In this document: positions 26,472 through 34,845 of the stretch, one piece after another | How positions within the stretch are numbered: the first letter of the stretch is position 1 | How the letters are laid out: the number at the start of each line of letters is the position of its first letter | NCBI GenBank assembly: GCA_022843745.1 | Contig: JALHNB010000015.1 | Coordinates: forward strand, 1-64,000 | From: Anaerolineae bacterium | Lineage (GTDB): Bacteria; Chloroflexota; Anaerolineae; Aggregatilineales; Phototrophicaceae | Direction of reading: 5' to 3' | Length of the DNA stretch: 64,000 nucleotides | Position numbers and translations under genes: made by a program | The notes under the pieces: generated by a model | Told to the model about the DNA's origin: nothing | Database searches by the model: none | Seen by the model: the letters and a program-made list of their open reading frames with translations, nothing else

Positions 26472-29237
26472 ATGAGCGCCCATAATCTGCCACGACCATC
26501 TACGCCCTTTGTCGGCAGAGCCGAGGAAGTGGCGCAAATCGCACACCTGCTCAATGGTGGTGACTGCCGCCTGCTAACCCTGACTGGCACGGGTGGGATC
26601 GGCAAAACGCGGCTGGCGGTTGAAGTGACGCAGATGATTGCGAGGATGAGCGAAAAACAGGTTGCCCCGACGACCTTCGCACATGGTGTTCATTTCGTAA
26701 ATTTCCAGCCTGTCGCATCTATTGACGTATTTGCCTCCACCGTGGCGGATGCGCTCAACATTACGGGACGGGAACATCCCCAAACCCGCCTCCTGAACTT
26801 CCTCCGCGAGAAAGAAATGCTGCTGGTGTTCGATAATCTTGAGCATTTGCTAAATGGCATTGAGTGGATTAGTGATGTGTTGGCAAACGCAAGCAAGTTA
26901 AAAATACTCACCACGTCGCGTGAAGCACTGAAGCTCCAGGAAGAATGGTTGTATCCTATTCGAGGGTTGTCGTTTCCTACCGATACCGATGAAAGTGAAG
27001 TCGAACGATATGAGGCTGTCCAGGTTTTTCTCCAAAGCGCCCGCCGTGTACAGCCGGACTTTTTGATCGCTCGTGAGCAGAGAGGGTTGATTCGTATCTG
27101 CCGCCAAACAGAAGGCATTCCATTGGCGGTGGAAATGGCGGCTTCATGGGTCAATGTGCTGTCATGCGAGCAGATCGCTGATGAAATGCAGAACAGCATG
27201 AATTTTTTGACAGCGTCTGCCCGCAATCTACCTGAACGCCACCGCAGTATGCGTGCCGTATTCGATCATTCCTGGGGGCTGTTATCTGAAAATGAGCGCC
27301 AGGTTTTCAGGAAATTATCTATTTTTCACGGCGGGTTTACATTGGATGCTGCTGAACAGGTGACTGGAGCAAAGCTGCTCGTGCTGGCGGCGCTTGTGGA
27401 AAAATCACTTGTTCGGAGGCTGCCTTCAGGCCGATGGGATATGCACCAACTGCTGCGACAATTCGCAGAGGAGAAACTTCGCGAATCTATTGAGGAAAAA
27501 AACGCTGTTCGGGATCGACACTGTGCCTATTACGCCGAGTATCTCCATCAATTGACTAAACATATGCGATCCGATGGGGAACATAGCGCCCTGCAAGCGA
27601 TTGAGAAAGAACTCGATAATGTGCGGGCGTGCTGGGAACGGGCTATCGAACAAATCAATATTGAGGCATTCAAAAAATGTCAGGAATCGCTACGCGTATT
27701 TTATCATGTACAAGATCGCTTTCATGAAGGCGAAAGCATATTTGGCAGGGCAGTGGCGGCTTTAGAGCGAGTAGAACCGGGTGAAGCGCGAGATGTTACA
27801 TTGGCGCTGCTGCTCATCGGGCATGGGAAATGCTGTTTGAGACTCGGTCAACACCAGCGGGCAAAAGAAATGCTGGAAAGCAGCGTCGCAATCCTGCGCC
27901 ATTACAAGGTCTATCGAGAACTCGGTTGGGCGCTCTATGATCTTTCGCGTGTTCTGCACGAACGAGAGGAATTCCGGGAAGCAGCGAGGGTAGAGCAGGA
28001 ATCGCTGGCGCTTGGAAAGGCCGCCGGAGACATCGCGCTCATTGCCTGGTCATATTTTGAACTAAGCTGCACCGTTCGCATGTATGGCAACTATTCCGAC
28101 TCGCTGCATTTCATGCAGGAGAGCGTTTCGCATCTCATCAAGTCCGGGGATGAGGATGGTATCGCAATTGGATTGCGCGGCCTGGGTGAACGACTGCGAG
28201 AACGCGGTGAGTATTATCGAGCAAAACCGATTTACCAGCAGGCCATTGCCATCCACCGAAAACTGAACTACAAAACAAAATTATCTACCGTGCTGGAAGG
28301 CTATGGAGCAACTCTATTCGCACTGGGCCAATATGAAGCAGCCAGGGAAATAATCGAGGAAAGCCTGGCGATTGCGCGTGAGTTAGGTTTTCCCCGCAGA
28401 CTGGCTTTTTCGTTGATTAGTCTTGCTAACGTAAGCCTGTCGCTTGGTGATCTTGATGCGGCGGAACGCTACTTTCATGAAAGCCTGATGGTTTCCACTA
28501 AAACTGCCGAACCCTGGCAGCAAGCACTATCGACAAAGGGTTTGGGACGCATCGCCTTTCGACGGGGGCAGTATGATGATGCAAAGGCGTTCTTTCAAGA
28601 AAGTCTGGTCGTCAATCGAAATATGGAATTTCGTTTAGAAACTGCCACCAGCCTTAGTGAACTGGGCAGTGTTGCAGTTGTGCAAGGAAACATGCTCGAA
28701 GCCCGACGATTTTTTCGAGACTCACTGAGTATCGGGCTTGAGATACAGCTTACGCCTGTGCTTCTCGAAATCATGATGGGTATCGCCGGATTGTTCGTGG
28801 CAGAAGGTGAACATGCAAAGGCGATAAAGCTTGTGGCGACCATCGTCGATCATCCTGCAAGTCATCATGTGGTGAAAGATAGAGCTAGAGAAGCTTCCGA
28901 GATTTTAAATCCGTTGAAGGCTGAATATTCACCACCTGCCCGGAAACGTGAGGAAGCTGTCGACGTATTAGCGGCTGAACTCCTGGGCGAACTCACTGCC
29001 ACACTGGGAGAAACTGTCCTGCAAGTCCAACAGATGCTGGTTGAACCCCTGAGCCAAAGAGAGCTGGAAGTTTTAACACTGGTCGCTGAAGGGTTTACCA
29101 ACCGGGATATTGCCATTCAGCTTTACATTGGCATCAGCACCGTCAAAAAGCACATGAACCATCTCTACCGCAAACTGGATGTCAAAAACCGCACGCAAGC
29201 CGTTGCCCGCGCCCGCGAGTATAAAATTCTGCGGTGA
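26472..29237 (+). CDS. STAND ATPase-TPR-LuxR transcriptional regulator 1
   Basis: The 921-residue regulator is of MalT/NB-ARC style. TPFVGRAEEV (11-20) opens the ATPase. The Walker A box is GTGGIGKT (39-46), Walker B is MLLVFDNLEHLL near 115, and ILTTSREAL and GIPLAVEMAASWV (the GLPLA motif) follow. Residues about 270-340 form a winged-helix segment and about 380-800 carry TPR-like helical repeats. The C-terminus is a LuxR helix-turn-helix: LSQRELEVLTLVAEGFTNRDIA and STVKKHMNHLYRKLDVKNRTQA. Such proteins change oligomeric state when a ligand binds the TPR/NB part. It has no repeat insertion after the Walker A helix, unlike its two paralogs. Confidence 0.93.
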   Translation: MSAHNLPRPSTPFVGRAEEVAQIAHLLNGGDCRLLTLTGTGGIGKTRLAVEVTQMIARMSEKQVAPTTFAHGVHFVNFQPVASIDVFASTVADALNITGREHPQTRLLNFLREKEMLLVFDNLEHLLNGIEWISDVLANASKLKILTTSREALKLQEEWLYPIRGLSFPTDTDESEVERYEAVQVFLQSARRVQPDFLIAREQRGLIRICRQTEGIPLAVEMAASWVNVLSCEQIADEMQNSMNFLTASARNLPERHRSMRAVFDHSWGLLSENERQVFRKLSIFHGGFTLDAAEQVTGAKLLVLAALVEKSLVRRLPSGRWDMHQLLRQFAEEKLRESIEEKNAVRDRHCAYYAEYLHQLTKHMRSDGEHSALQAIEKELDNVRACWERAIEQINIEAFKKCQESLRVFYHVQDRFHEGESIFGRAVAALERVEPGEARDVTLALLLIGHGKCCLRLGQHQRAKEMLESSVAILRHYKVYRELGWALYDLSRVLHEREEFREAARVEQESLALGKAAGDIALIAWSYFELSCTVRMYGNYSDSLHFMQESVSHLIKSGDEDGIAIGLRGLGERLRERGEYYRAKPIYQQAIAIHRKLNYKTKLSTVLEGYGATLFALGQYEAAREIIEESLAIARELGFPRRLAFSLISLANVSLSLGDLDAAERYFHESLMVSTKTAEPWQQALSTKGLGRIAFRRGQYDDAKAFFQESLVVNRNMEFRLETATSLSELGSVAVVQGNMLEARRFFRDSLSIGLEIQLTPVLLEIMMGIAGLFVAEGEHAKAIKLVATIVDHPASHHVVKDRAREASEILNPLKAEYSPPARKREEAVDVLAAELLGELTATLGETVLQVQQMLVEPLSQRELEVLTLVAEGFTNRDIAIQLYIGISTVKKHMNHLYRKLDVKNRTQAVARAREYKILR

Positions 29238-29629
29238 AAGAGATTGTTTGGCACTAAAAATGCCGTTTCACAGAACCCCTCCCTAAATCCCTCCCCATTT
29301 CGCAGGCTCATGGAGAGGGATTTGAAGGCCACGCGACTCCCTAACTTACTGTTACAAATTCACCCCCTTATCCCCAAAACTTCACCTTTTGGTTGACGCA
29401 CCTTCACCTGGCGGTGCGCTAGTCTATGCGCAATGTTGGGCAGTTATGGAAGCCCAGATGCAAATATCCGGGCAACTGTGACTGTCCGGCAGTTTTGGCA
29501 GCAAAGCATGGAATCGCTCAAAAAATTAGCCGAGAAACGATGCGATGGAGACAGCAGCGAGATCGAGGCGACATTTCAGAGGCGATGTGATTTTTGATGG
29601 TCGGTTCAGAGATATTGAGGATGGGGGCG
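29238..29629. other. Intergenic region, one R2 half, otherwise featureless
   Basis: An R2-like hairpin (CCCTCCC...CATGGAGAGGG) lies at about 29275-29320. The rest shows no convincing gene, terminator or promoter. A GAGG box at 29620-29623 belongs to the next gene. Confidence 0.5.
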
Positions 29630-30217
29630 ATGAAACAGAATCCCAGCTCTCTACGATTGATGTCCGTTGTATTCGCCATGACTGTCGCCCTGGGCGCGGC
29701 AACAGTGGGCGCTATGGCATTGGCGCATGCCCGCGAACCGCAGGTCAATCCGTTTGCGGCTTTTGCCAACGTTTTCCCAGCACAGTCGGGGAGTGCCGTT
29801 GAAGCACACGGATTTTCATGCGACCAGGGCAGGTTCAATAACTACGATGACCAATTCGAAATGACTTGCGTATTAGAGCCTGTGACTGGCGTGTTTGCTC
29901 GTGTGGTTGTTCTGATTTCGGGGGATGCCATTCAACGAGTCACGTTTCTGATGCGTAAAAGTATCCGGGTTGGCGACCTGGAGATGCACTTCAAGACACG
30001 CAGTTATCATGGCACTGAGCAAACGATTTTTTTCTCATGGCAGGGGAGCTTTGGGAGTGCGTCAATGGTCGCGGATCGTGAGGGATTCTCGCTGTTTCGG
30101 CAGGTGTGGCAGGTGAATTTTTCAGATAAGCCGCTGGTGTGGCATATCAAAGTCCATTCCTCATCTGCCAAAAACAATCAACTTATTCAAAGAAAAGTTT
30201 CGAACGCTTTATATTAG
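29630..30217 (+). CDS. Small exported protein of unknown function
   Basis: The ATG at 29630 has GAGG nine bases upstream. The 195-residue product begins MKQNPSSLRLMSVVFAMTVALGAATVGAMALAHA, a signal peptide or anchor. The mature part has two Cys (FSCDQGRF, MTCVLEP) that could pair, and alternating beta strands (VFARVVVLISGDAIQRVTFLM). I recognise no family. It ends 19 bases before the BBE oxidase gene, so the two are probably cotranscribed. Confidence 0.65.
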   Translation: MKQNPSSLRLMSVVFAMTVALGAATVGAMALAHAREPQVNPFAAFANVFPAQSGSAVEAHGFSCDQGRFNNYDDQFEMTCVLEPVTGVFARVVVLISGDAIQRVTFLMRKSIRVGDLEMHFKTRSYHGTEQTIFFSWQGSFGSASMVADREGFSLFRQVWQVNFSDKPLVWHIKVHSSSAKNNQLIQRKVSNALY

Positions 30218-30236
30218 GTAGAGGAGTCAATAGATT

Positions 30237-31652
30237 ATGGTCGCTGTAGGAGAAACAACGGTTCTTGCTGAGGCGCTGGTGCAAGGGTTAAAGGCCAATT
30301 TTCGTGGGGCTGTACTTGTGCCAGGAGATGCCAGTTATGACGAGGTTCGGGTTATCTCGAACGCGATGCACGACAAACGACCTGCTGTGATCGCCCGCTG
30401 CACGGGGACTGCGGATGTGATCGCTGCCGTCAACTTTGCCCGCACGAATCATCTGCTGGTGGCGGTGCGTGGTGGCGGTCACAACGTCGCTGGAACTGGC
30501 TCGTGTGACGGGGGCATCATGATCGACCTGTCAGCAATGACGGGCGTGCATGTCGATGAAAAAGCGCGGATCGTCCGGGCGCAGGGCGGCGCGACCTGGG
30601 GTGACGTTGACCGCGAGACACAGGTTTTCGGTTTGGCGACGGCAGGTGGAGTCGTCTCAACCACCGGGGTTGGCGGCCTTACGCTTGGCGGCGGGTTGGG
30701 CTGGCTGCGGCGCAAGTATGGGTTAAGCATTGATAATGTGCTGTCGGTTGAACTCGTCACTGCCAATGGCGAATTTGTAAGAGCCAGCGAGACGGAGAAC
30801 GCCGAACTGTTCTGGGGGATTCGTGGCGGCGGCGGCAATTTTGGGGTCGTCACCTCGTTCGAGTTCCGCCTGCATCCTGTCGGGCCAAATGTCATGTTCT
30901 GCGGAGTCTGGTATCCCGCCGAAGATGCCAGAAGAATTCTACCTATTTGGCGCAAGTTCATGGAAAGTGCGCCAGAAGAATTATCGTCAAGCGCGTTCTT
31001 CTGGTCTGTACCCGCGATCCCGGAAATTCCGGCAGCACTGCATAACCGACGGGCGATTATTCTCGGCGCGGTCTACTGCGGCGCGGCGGAAGAGGGCGAA
31101 CGGGTTGTTCAACCGCTGCGGGAATTGGGCGCACCGCTGCTCGATCTGAGCGCGATTATGCCCTGGACAACCGTGCAGGCCGCGTTCGATCCATTTTTCC
31201 CGAAAGGCAAACGTCACTATTATTTCAAATCCCGCTATCTGAGCAATCTCAACGACGAGACTATCGAGGCGTTGATTCCCAACTCTGTAAATCCGCCTGT
31301 ACCCTCGGTGCTGGTCGTCCTCTGGAATTACGGCGGGGCAATGAGCCGCGTTGGGGCGGATGCGACGGCCTTCATGGGACGCAGCGCACCGTTCCTCCTG
31401 AGTGTGGATGGAATCTGGGATGACCCTGCGGATACGGACAGGGTGATTGCTTATTCGCGTCGCTTCCTAGCGGAAATGGAACCGTATTCACCGGGTGGAC
31501 TCTACGTGAATTTCGCGGGGTTGGGCGAGGAGGGCGAGAAGCTGGTACAGGCGGCTTATGGTTCGCATTATGACCGGCTGGTGGCGCTCAAGAACAAGTA
31601 TGACCCGACCAATCTGTTCCATTTGAATCAGAATATCAGGCCGAGCGTGTAG
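30237..31652 (+). CDS. BBE-type FAD-linked oxidoreductase 1
   Basis: The 471-residue protein has a PCMH-type FAD-binding domain. VAVRGGGHNVAG carries His82, the expected covalent FAD attachment residue. GGVVSTTGVGGLTLGGGLGWL and GIRGGGGNFGVVTSFEF are classic signatures. The C-terminal YDPTNLFHLNQNI marks the berberine-bridge-enzyme domain. No Cys lies in the GGVVSTTG loop, so bi-covalent flavin is unlikely. These enzymes oxidise sugars, alkaloids or alcohols with O2. GAGGAG precedes the ATG. A paralog lies at 42423. Confidence 0.94.
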   Translation: MVAVGETTVLAEALVQGLKANFRGAVLVPGDASYDEVRVISNAMHDKRPAVIARCTGTADVIAAVNFARTNHLLVAVRGGGHNVAGTGSCDGGIMIDLSAMTGVHVDEKARIVRAQGGATWGDVDRETQVFGLATAGGVVSTTGVGGLTLGGGLGWLRRKYGLSIDNVLSVELVTANGEFVRASETENAELFWGIRGGGGNFGVVTSFEFRLHPVGPNVMFCGVWYPAEDARRILPIWRKFMESAPEELSSSAFFWSVPAIPEIPAALHNRRAIILGAVYCGAAEEGERVVQPLRELGAPLLDLSAIMPWTTVQAAFDPFFPKGKRHYYFKSRYLSNLNDETIEALIPNSVNPPVPSVLVVLWNYGGAMSRVGADATAFMGRSAPFLLSVDGIWDDPADTDRVIAYSRRFLAEMEPYSPGGLYVNFAGLGEEGEKLVQAAYGSHYDRLVALKNKYDPTNLFHLNQNIRPSV

Positions 31653-31674
31653 CGGTCAGCGTTTAGTTTAAAAA

Positions 31675-31713
31675 AACGTCCCGGCGTGTTGGGAAAATGC
31701 GCCGGGATGTCTT
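31675..31713. terminator. Hairpin terminator after BBE gene 1
   Basis: The stem ACGTCCCGGCG / CGCCGGGATGT lies soon after the stop codon, flanked by an A run on the left and by TCTT on the right. It belongs to the same stem family as the hairpins at 26341 and 45883. Confidence 0.75.
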
Positions 31714-31747
31714 AACGGGAGATCGTCTAACAGTCCTTGCTGTCACT

Positions 31748-31776
31748 TTACCGAATGGCGGCGATCCATGTACAAT
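31748..31776 (+). promoter_or_regulatory. Candidate promoter of STAND regulator 2
   Basis: TTACCG (31748-31753) and TACAAT (31771-31776, preceded by TG) are 17 bases apart. The -10 overlaps an ATG at 31768, which argues that translation starts downstream at the GTG at 31813. Confidence 0.5.
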
Positions 31777-31812
31777 AACTGCATCACACAAACATCATCA
31801 GGATATTTTATC

Positions 31813-34359
31813 GTGCTGCCCCGACATTCAACGCCATTTATTGGCAGAGCCGAGGAAGTAGCCGAAATCGCGCATCTGCTCAACAATCCAGCTTGCCAAC
31901 TGCTGACGTTGGCTGGCCCCGGCGGGATTGGTAAAACGCGGCTGGCGCTGGAAGTGGCGCAAGGGTTTGCGGCGGTAGAAACAAAAGAGATCAATGACGC
32001 GCGAAACACAAGGGCAGGTCTGAGACCTGCCCCTACGCATTTTACACATGGGGTTCATTTTGTCCCGTTACAAGCGCTTGCTTCGCCCGATTTTCTGATG
32101 TCCACGATTGCCGAAACGCTGAATTTCCAGTTTCATTCCGGCGACTCAAAACAACAACTCCTGCACTATTTCCACGACAAGGTGCTGCTGCTGGTGCTGG
32201 ATAATTTTGAGCATCTGATGGACGGCGCGGAACTACTCTCTGAAATTCTGAATAACGCGCCGGGAGTGCGGATTCTGGCGACCTCACGCGAACGGCTCAA
32301 CCTGCTCGAAGAGTGGGTTTTTGATGTGCGCGAACTCCGATTTCCCACAAATGAAGGCGAAACGGAAATTGATTCTTACGACGCGGTACAGTTGTTTATG
32401 CAGCACGCGCGGCGTGTCCACAGTGGCTTTACGCTTTCGGCATCGCAAAAACCGGCTGTGATCCGCATCTGCCGTCTGGTGGGAGGGATGCCGCTGGCAA
32501 TCGAACTGGCGGCGGCATGGGTGCGAGTGCTGCCGTGCGAATCTATTGCCGACGAAATTGAGCGCAGCCTGGATATTCTGGAGTCATCGGCGCGCAACAT
32601 AGAGGATCGTCACCGGACGATATGGGCGGCGTTCGAACCCACATGGCGGCGACTGCCCGTTGATGAAGCGGACGTTTTTAAAAAGCTGGCGGTGTTTCGC
32701 GGTGGTTTTACACGCGAGGCGGCGGAGCAGATTACAGGCACATCGCTGCGCACACTTTCGGCGCTGGTCGATAAATCGCTGATCCGGCGCGAAGCGGATG
32801 GGCGTTACCAGATGCACGAACTCCTGCGCCAGTATGCCGATGAACAGCTTTCAAAAAGCGACGAAGCTGCCACAAAAACACATGACGCACACACAAACTA
32901 CTACATGAGACTTTTAGGTCGCCGGGAGATGGATCTGTATTCCGCCCGGCAGCGTGAAACCATCCAGGAATTAGAGGCTGAACTCGATAATATTCGCGCG
33001 GCCTGGCAGCAGGCTGTTGATGAGGCGAATGTGATGGCGTTCCAAACGGGAGGGTTCGCTTATTACGATTTTGCAGACCTGCGGGGGCGTTACCAGGAGG
33101 GTATTGATGCTATCGAAAAGGCAATCAAACGTCTGAAATCCATTGCGGCTGACCCAGAACGCGATTTTGCACTGGCGATTCTGCATAACGCCATCAGCGG
33201 GCTTTACATCCGTGTGGGGCGATTTGAAGAGGCGCGAAAGGCTGTTGAGACGAGCATTGCCGCTTACCGTGAACTTGGGCGGCGGCCTCATCCCGGATTC
33301 GCGACAGAACCGCTGAGTGGAATGGGGCTGCTTTCGCTGACCACAGGCGATTACGACGCGGCGGTCATGTACTGCGAAGAGGCGATTCAAGCTGTCGATG
33401 CCGATGACAAACTCAATATTATGTTCGCGAAGTATGTGTTGGCGAGCGCGACCTATTCGCAGGGAAATTCGCAAGCGGCCTTCGATCATGCACAGCAGGC
33501 TTATCAGATCAGCCAGGAATTCGGCGACGATTATTTTGGCTCGTATATTCTGATCGTGATGGGCAATGTGGCGCAAGCGCTGGAAGATTATGATAAAGCC
33601 TGGGAATACTACGAGACCAGCTACAAAATCAAGAAGGATTTTAAGGAGTACGGCGGGATGGCGTTCGCGCTGAACTACCTGGGGCGGATCGCGTTGCTGC
33701 GGGAAGATTATGCGGAAGCGAAAAGGCTTTTTCAGCAGGGATATGATCTCTATCGGGATGTCAATGATCCGGGTGGAATCGCGACATCAAATTTTGGATT
33801 GGGCGATAACGCGCTGGCAGAAGCCGAATATTCAGCAGCACAGACTTACTTTTATGACGCGCTGGTGATGGCAACAGACATCCATTGGACACCGTTAATT
33901 CTGGCGATTCTGGCCGGGGTCGGTGATCTGCTGCTGCGATCCGGTGACACCGAACAAGCGGCTGAATTATTGGCACTGGCCGCCCAGCACCCGGCAAGCG
34001 AACCGCCTACCTGCCGGAGAGCTAATCAACTGCTGAAGCAACATGCTTTGGGGAAAACACAGCGCAAAGTATCTGATCTGGATGCGACGGTGCGGCGGGT
34101 ATGCGAGATGCTTAAAGCGCCGAAGCATTATCCGATTGATACTCAACCTCTAAGCCCGAAAACGGTTGACGCGCTTTCGGAACGGGAGATCGAGATTCTG
34201 CGGCTTTTGGCGCAGGGAATGACCAACCAGGAAATTGCCGAAGCATTATTTCTCGTTCTGGGGACGATCAAGGCGCACAACAATCACATTTTCAGCAAGC
34301 TGGGCGTGAAGAATCGGACACAGGCAATCAAGCGGGCGCAGGAATTGGGGCTGATTTAG
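31813..34359 (+). CDS. STAND ATPase-TPR-LuxR transcriptional regulator 2
   Basis: The GTG at 31813 is chosen because CAGGAT lies just upstream, as in regulator 3, and because the earlier ATG at 31768 falls in the likely -10 box. The 848-residue product has TPFIGRAEEV, Walker A GPGGIGKT near residue 35, Walker B LLLVLDNFEHLM, SRERLNLLEEW, GMPLAIELAAAWV and VFKKLAVFRGGFTREAAEQI. A TPR-rich middle (FDHAQQAYQISQEFGDDYFGSYI and similar) follows. The C-terminus is LSEREIEILRLLAQGMTNQEIAEALFL, a LuxR domain. A short R1 repeat is translated in frame shortly after the Walker A helix. Regulators 2 and 3 are closer to one another than to regulator 1. Confidence 0.92.
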   Translation: MLPRHSTPFIGRAEEVAEIAHLLNNPACQLLTLAGPGGIGKTRLALEVAQGFAAVETKEINDARNTRAGLRPAPTHFTHGVHFVPLQALASPDFLMSTIAETLNFQFHSGDSKQQLLHYFHDKVLLLVLDNFEHLMDGAELLSEILNNAPGVRILATSRERLNLLEEWVFDVRELRFPTNEGETEIDSYDAVQLFMQHARRVHSGFTLSASQKPAVIRICRLVGGMPLAIELAAAWVRVLPCESIADEIERSLDILESSARNIEDRHRTIWAAFEPTWRRLPVDEADVFKKLAVFRGGFTREAAEQITGTSLRTLSALVDKSLIRREADGRYQMHELLRQYADEQLSKSDEAATKTHDAHTNYYMRLLGRREMDLYSARQRETIQELEAELDNIRAAWQQAVDEANVMAFQTGGFAYYDFADLRGRYQEGIDAIEKAIKRLKSIAADPERDFALAILHNAISGLYIRVGRFEEARKAVETSIAAYRELGRRPHPGFATEPLSGMGLLSLTTGDYDAAVMYCEEAIQAVDADDKLNIMFAKYVLASATYSQGNSQAAFDHAQQAYQISQEFGDDYFGSYILIVMGNVAQALEDYDKAWEYYETSYKIKKDFKEYGGMAFALNYLGRIALLREDYAEAKRLFQQGYDLYRDVNDPGGIATSNFGLGDNALAEAEYSAAQTYFYDALVMATDIHWTPLILAILAGVGDLLLRSGDTEQAAELLALAAQHPASEPPTCRRANQLLKQHALGKTQRKVSDLDATVRRVCEMLKAPKHYPIDTQPLSPKTVDALSEREIEILRLLAQGMTNQEIAEALFLVLGTIKAHNNHIFSKLGVKNRTQAIKRAQELGLI
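32010..32036. repeat. R1 repeat translated inside STAND regulator 2
   Basis: AGGGCAGGTCTGAGACCTGC and the following CCCTAC form an R1 palindrome within the ATPase coding region. It adds about RAGLRPAPT between the Walker A helix and the conserved FTHGVHF segment without breaking the frame. Confidence 0.85.
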
Positions 34360-34845
34360 CGAGAAGCGGGGAAGCGGGGAAGTGGGGAAGTCCACCCTCC
34401 ACCAAATCGGGTCAAGTCCAAGTCCAACCTCACCCCCAGCCCCTCTCCGCAAGCGAGAGAGGGGAGAAAAGCAGAGGGTTTATGACGCGATAGTTTTGGG
34501 GGAACTCGCGGTGGGGGTGCGCATGTGCAGCAAGGGCAGGTCTGAGAGGGTGTTGAAAAAGGGCTTCATAATACGACCCCTCCCCATTTCGCAGGCTCAT
34601 GGAGAGGGGAGAAATGCTGCTTTTAAATCCCTCGCCATGAGGGTTTACGACACGACACTTTTGGGAAATCGGCGGTGTTTGTGCGCATGGGCAGCAAGGG
34701 CAGGTCTGAGACCGGCCCCTACGGAAATACATCCCTCATAATTTCTGTGGTTAGGCTCATCAATCACGCGCGGGATACCATTTTGCGAGATGTTATTGGG
34801 GCATGTAAAATGGGCGATCAACCATGAATCAGCAGGATTTTCACG
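34360..34845. repeat. Intergenic region with R2, R1 and partial R4 repeats
   Basis: After the stop come 8-bp tandem units (GAAGCGGG) at about 34363-34390, R2 hairpins at about 34427-34465 and 34578-34612, and two partial R4 composites. The clearer one is at 34642-34721 (TTTACGACACGACACTTTTG, GGCGGTGTTTGTGCGC, R1 core). No gene is supported. Confidence 0.65.
34783..34811 (+). promoter_or_regulatory. Promoter of STAND regulator 3
   Basis: TTGCGA (34783-34788) and TAAAAT (34806-34811, preceded by TG) are separated by 17 bases. The -10 context ATGTAAAATGGG is the same as at regulator 1. Confidence 0.65.
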
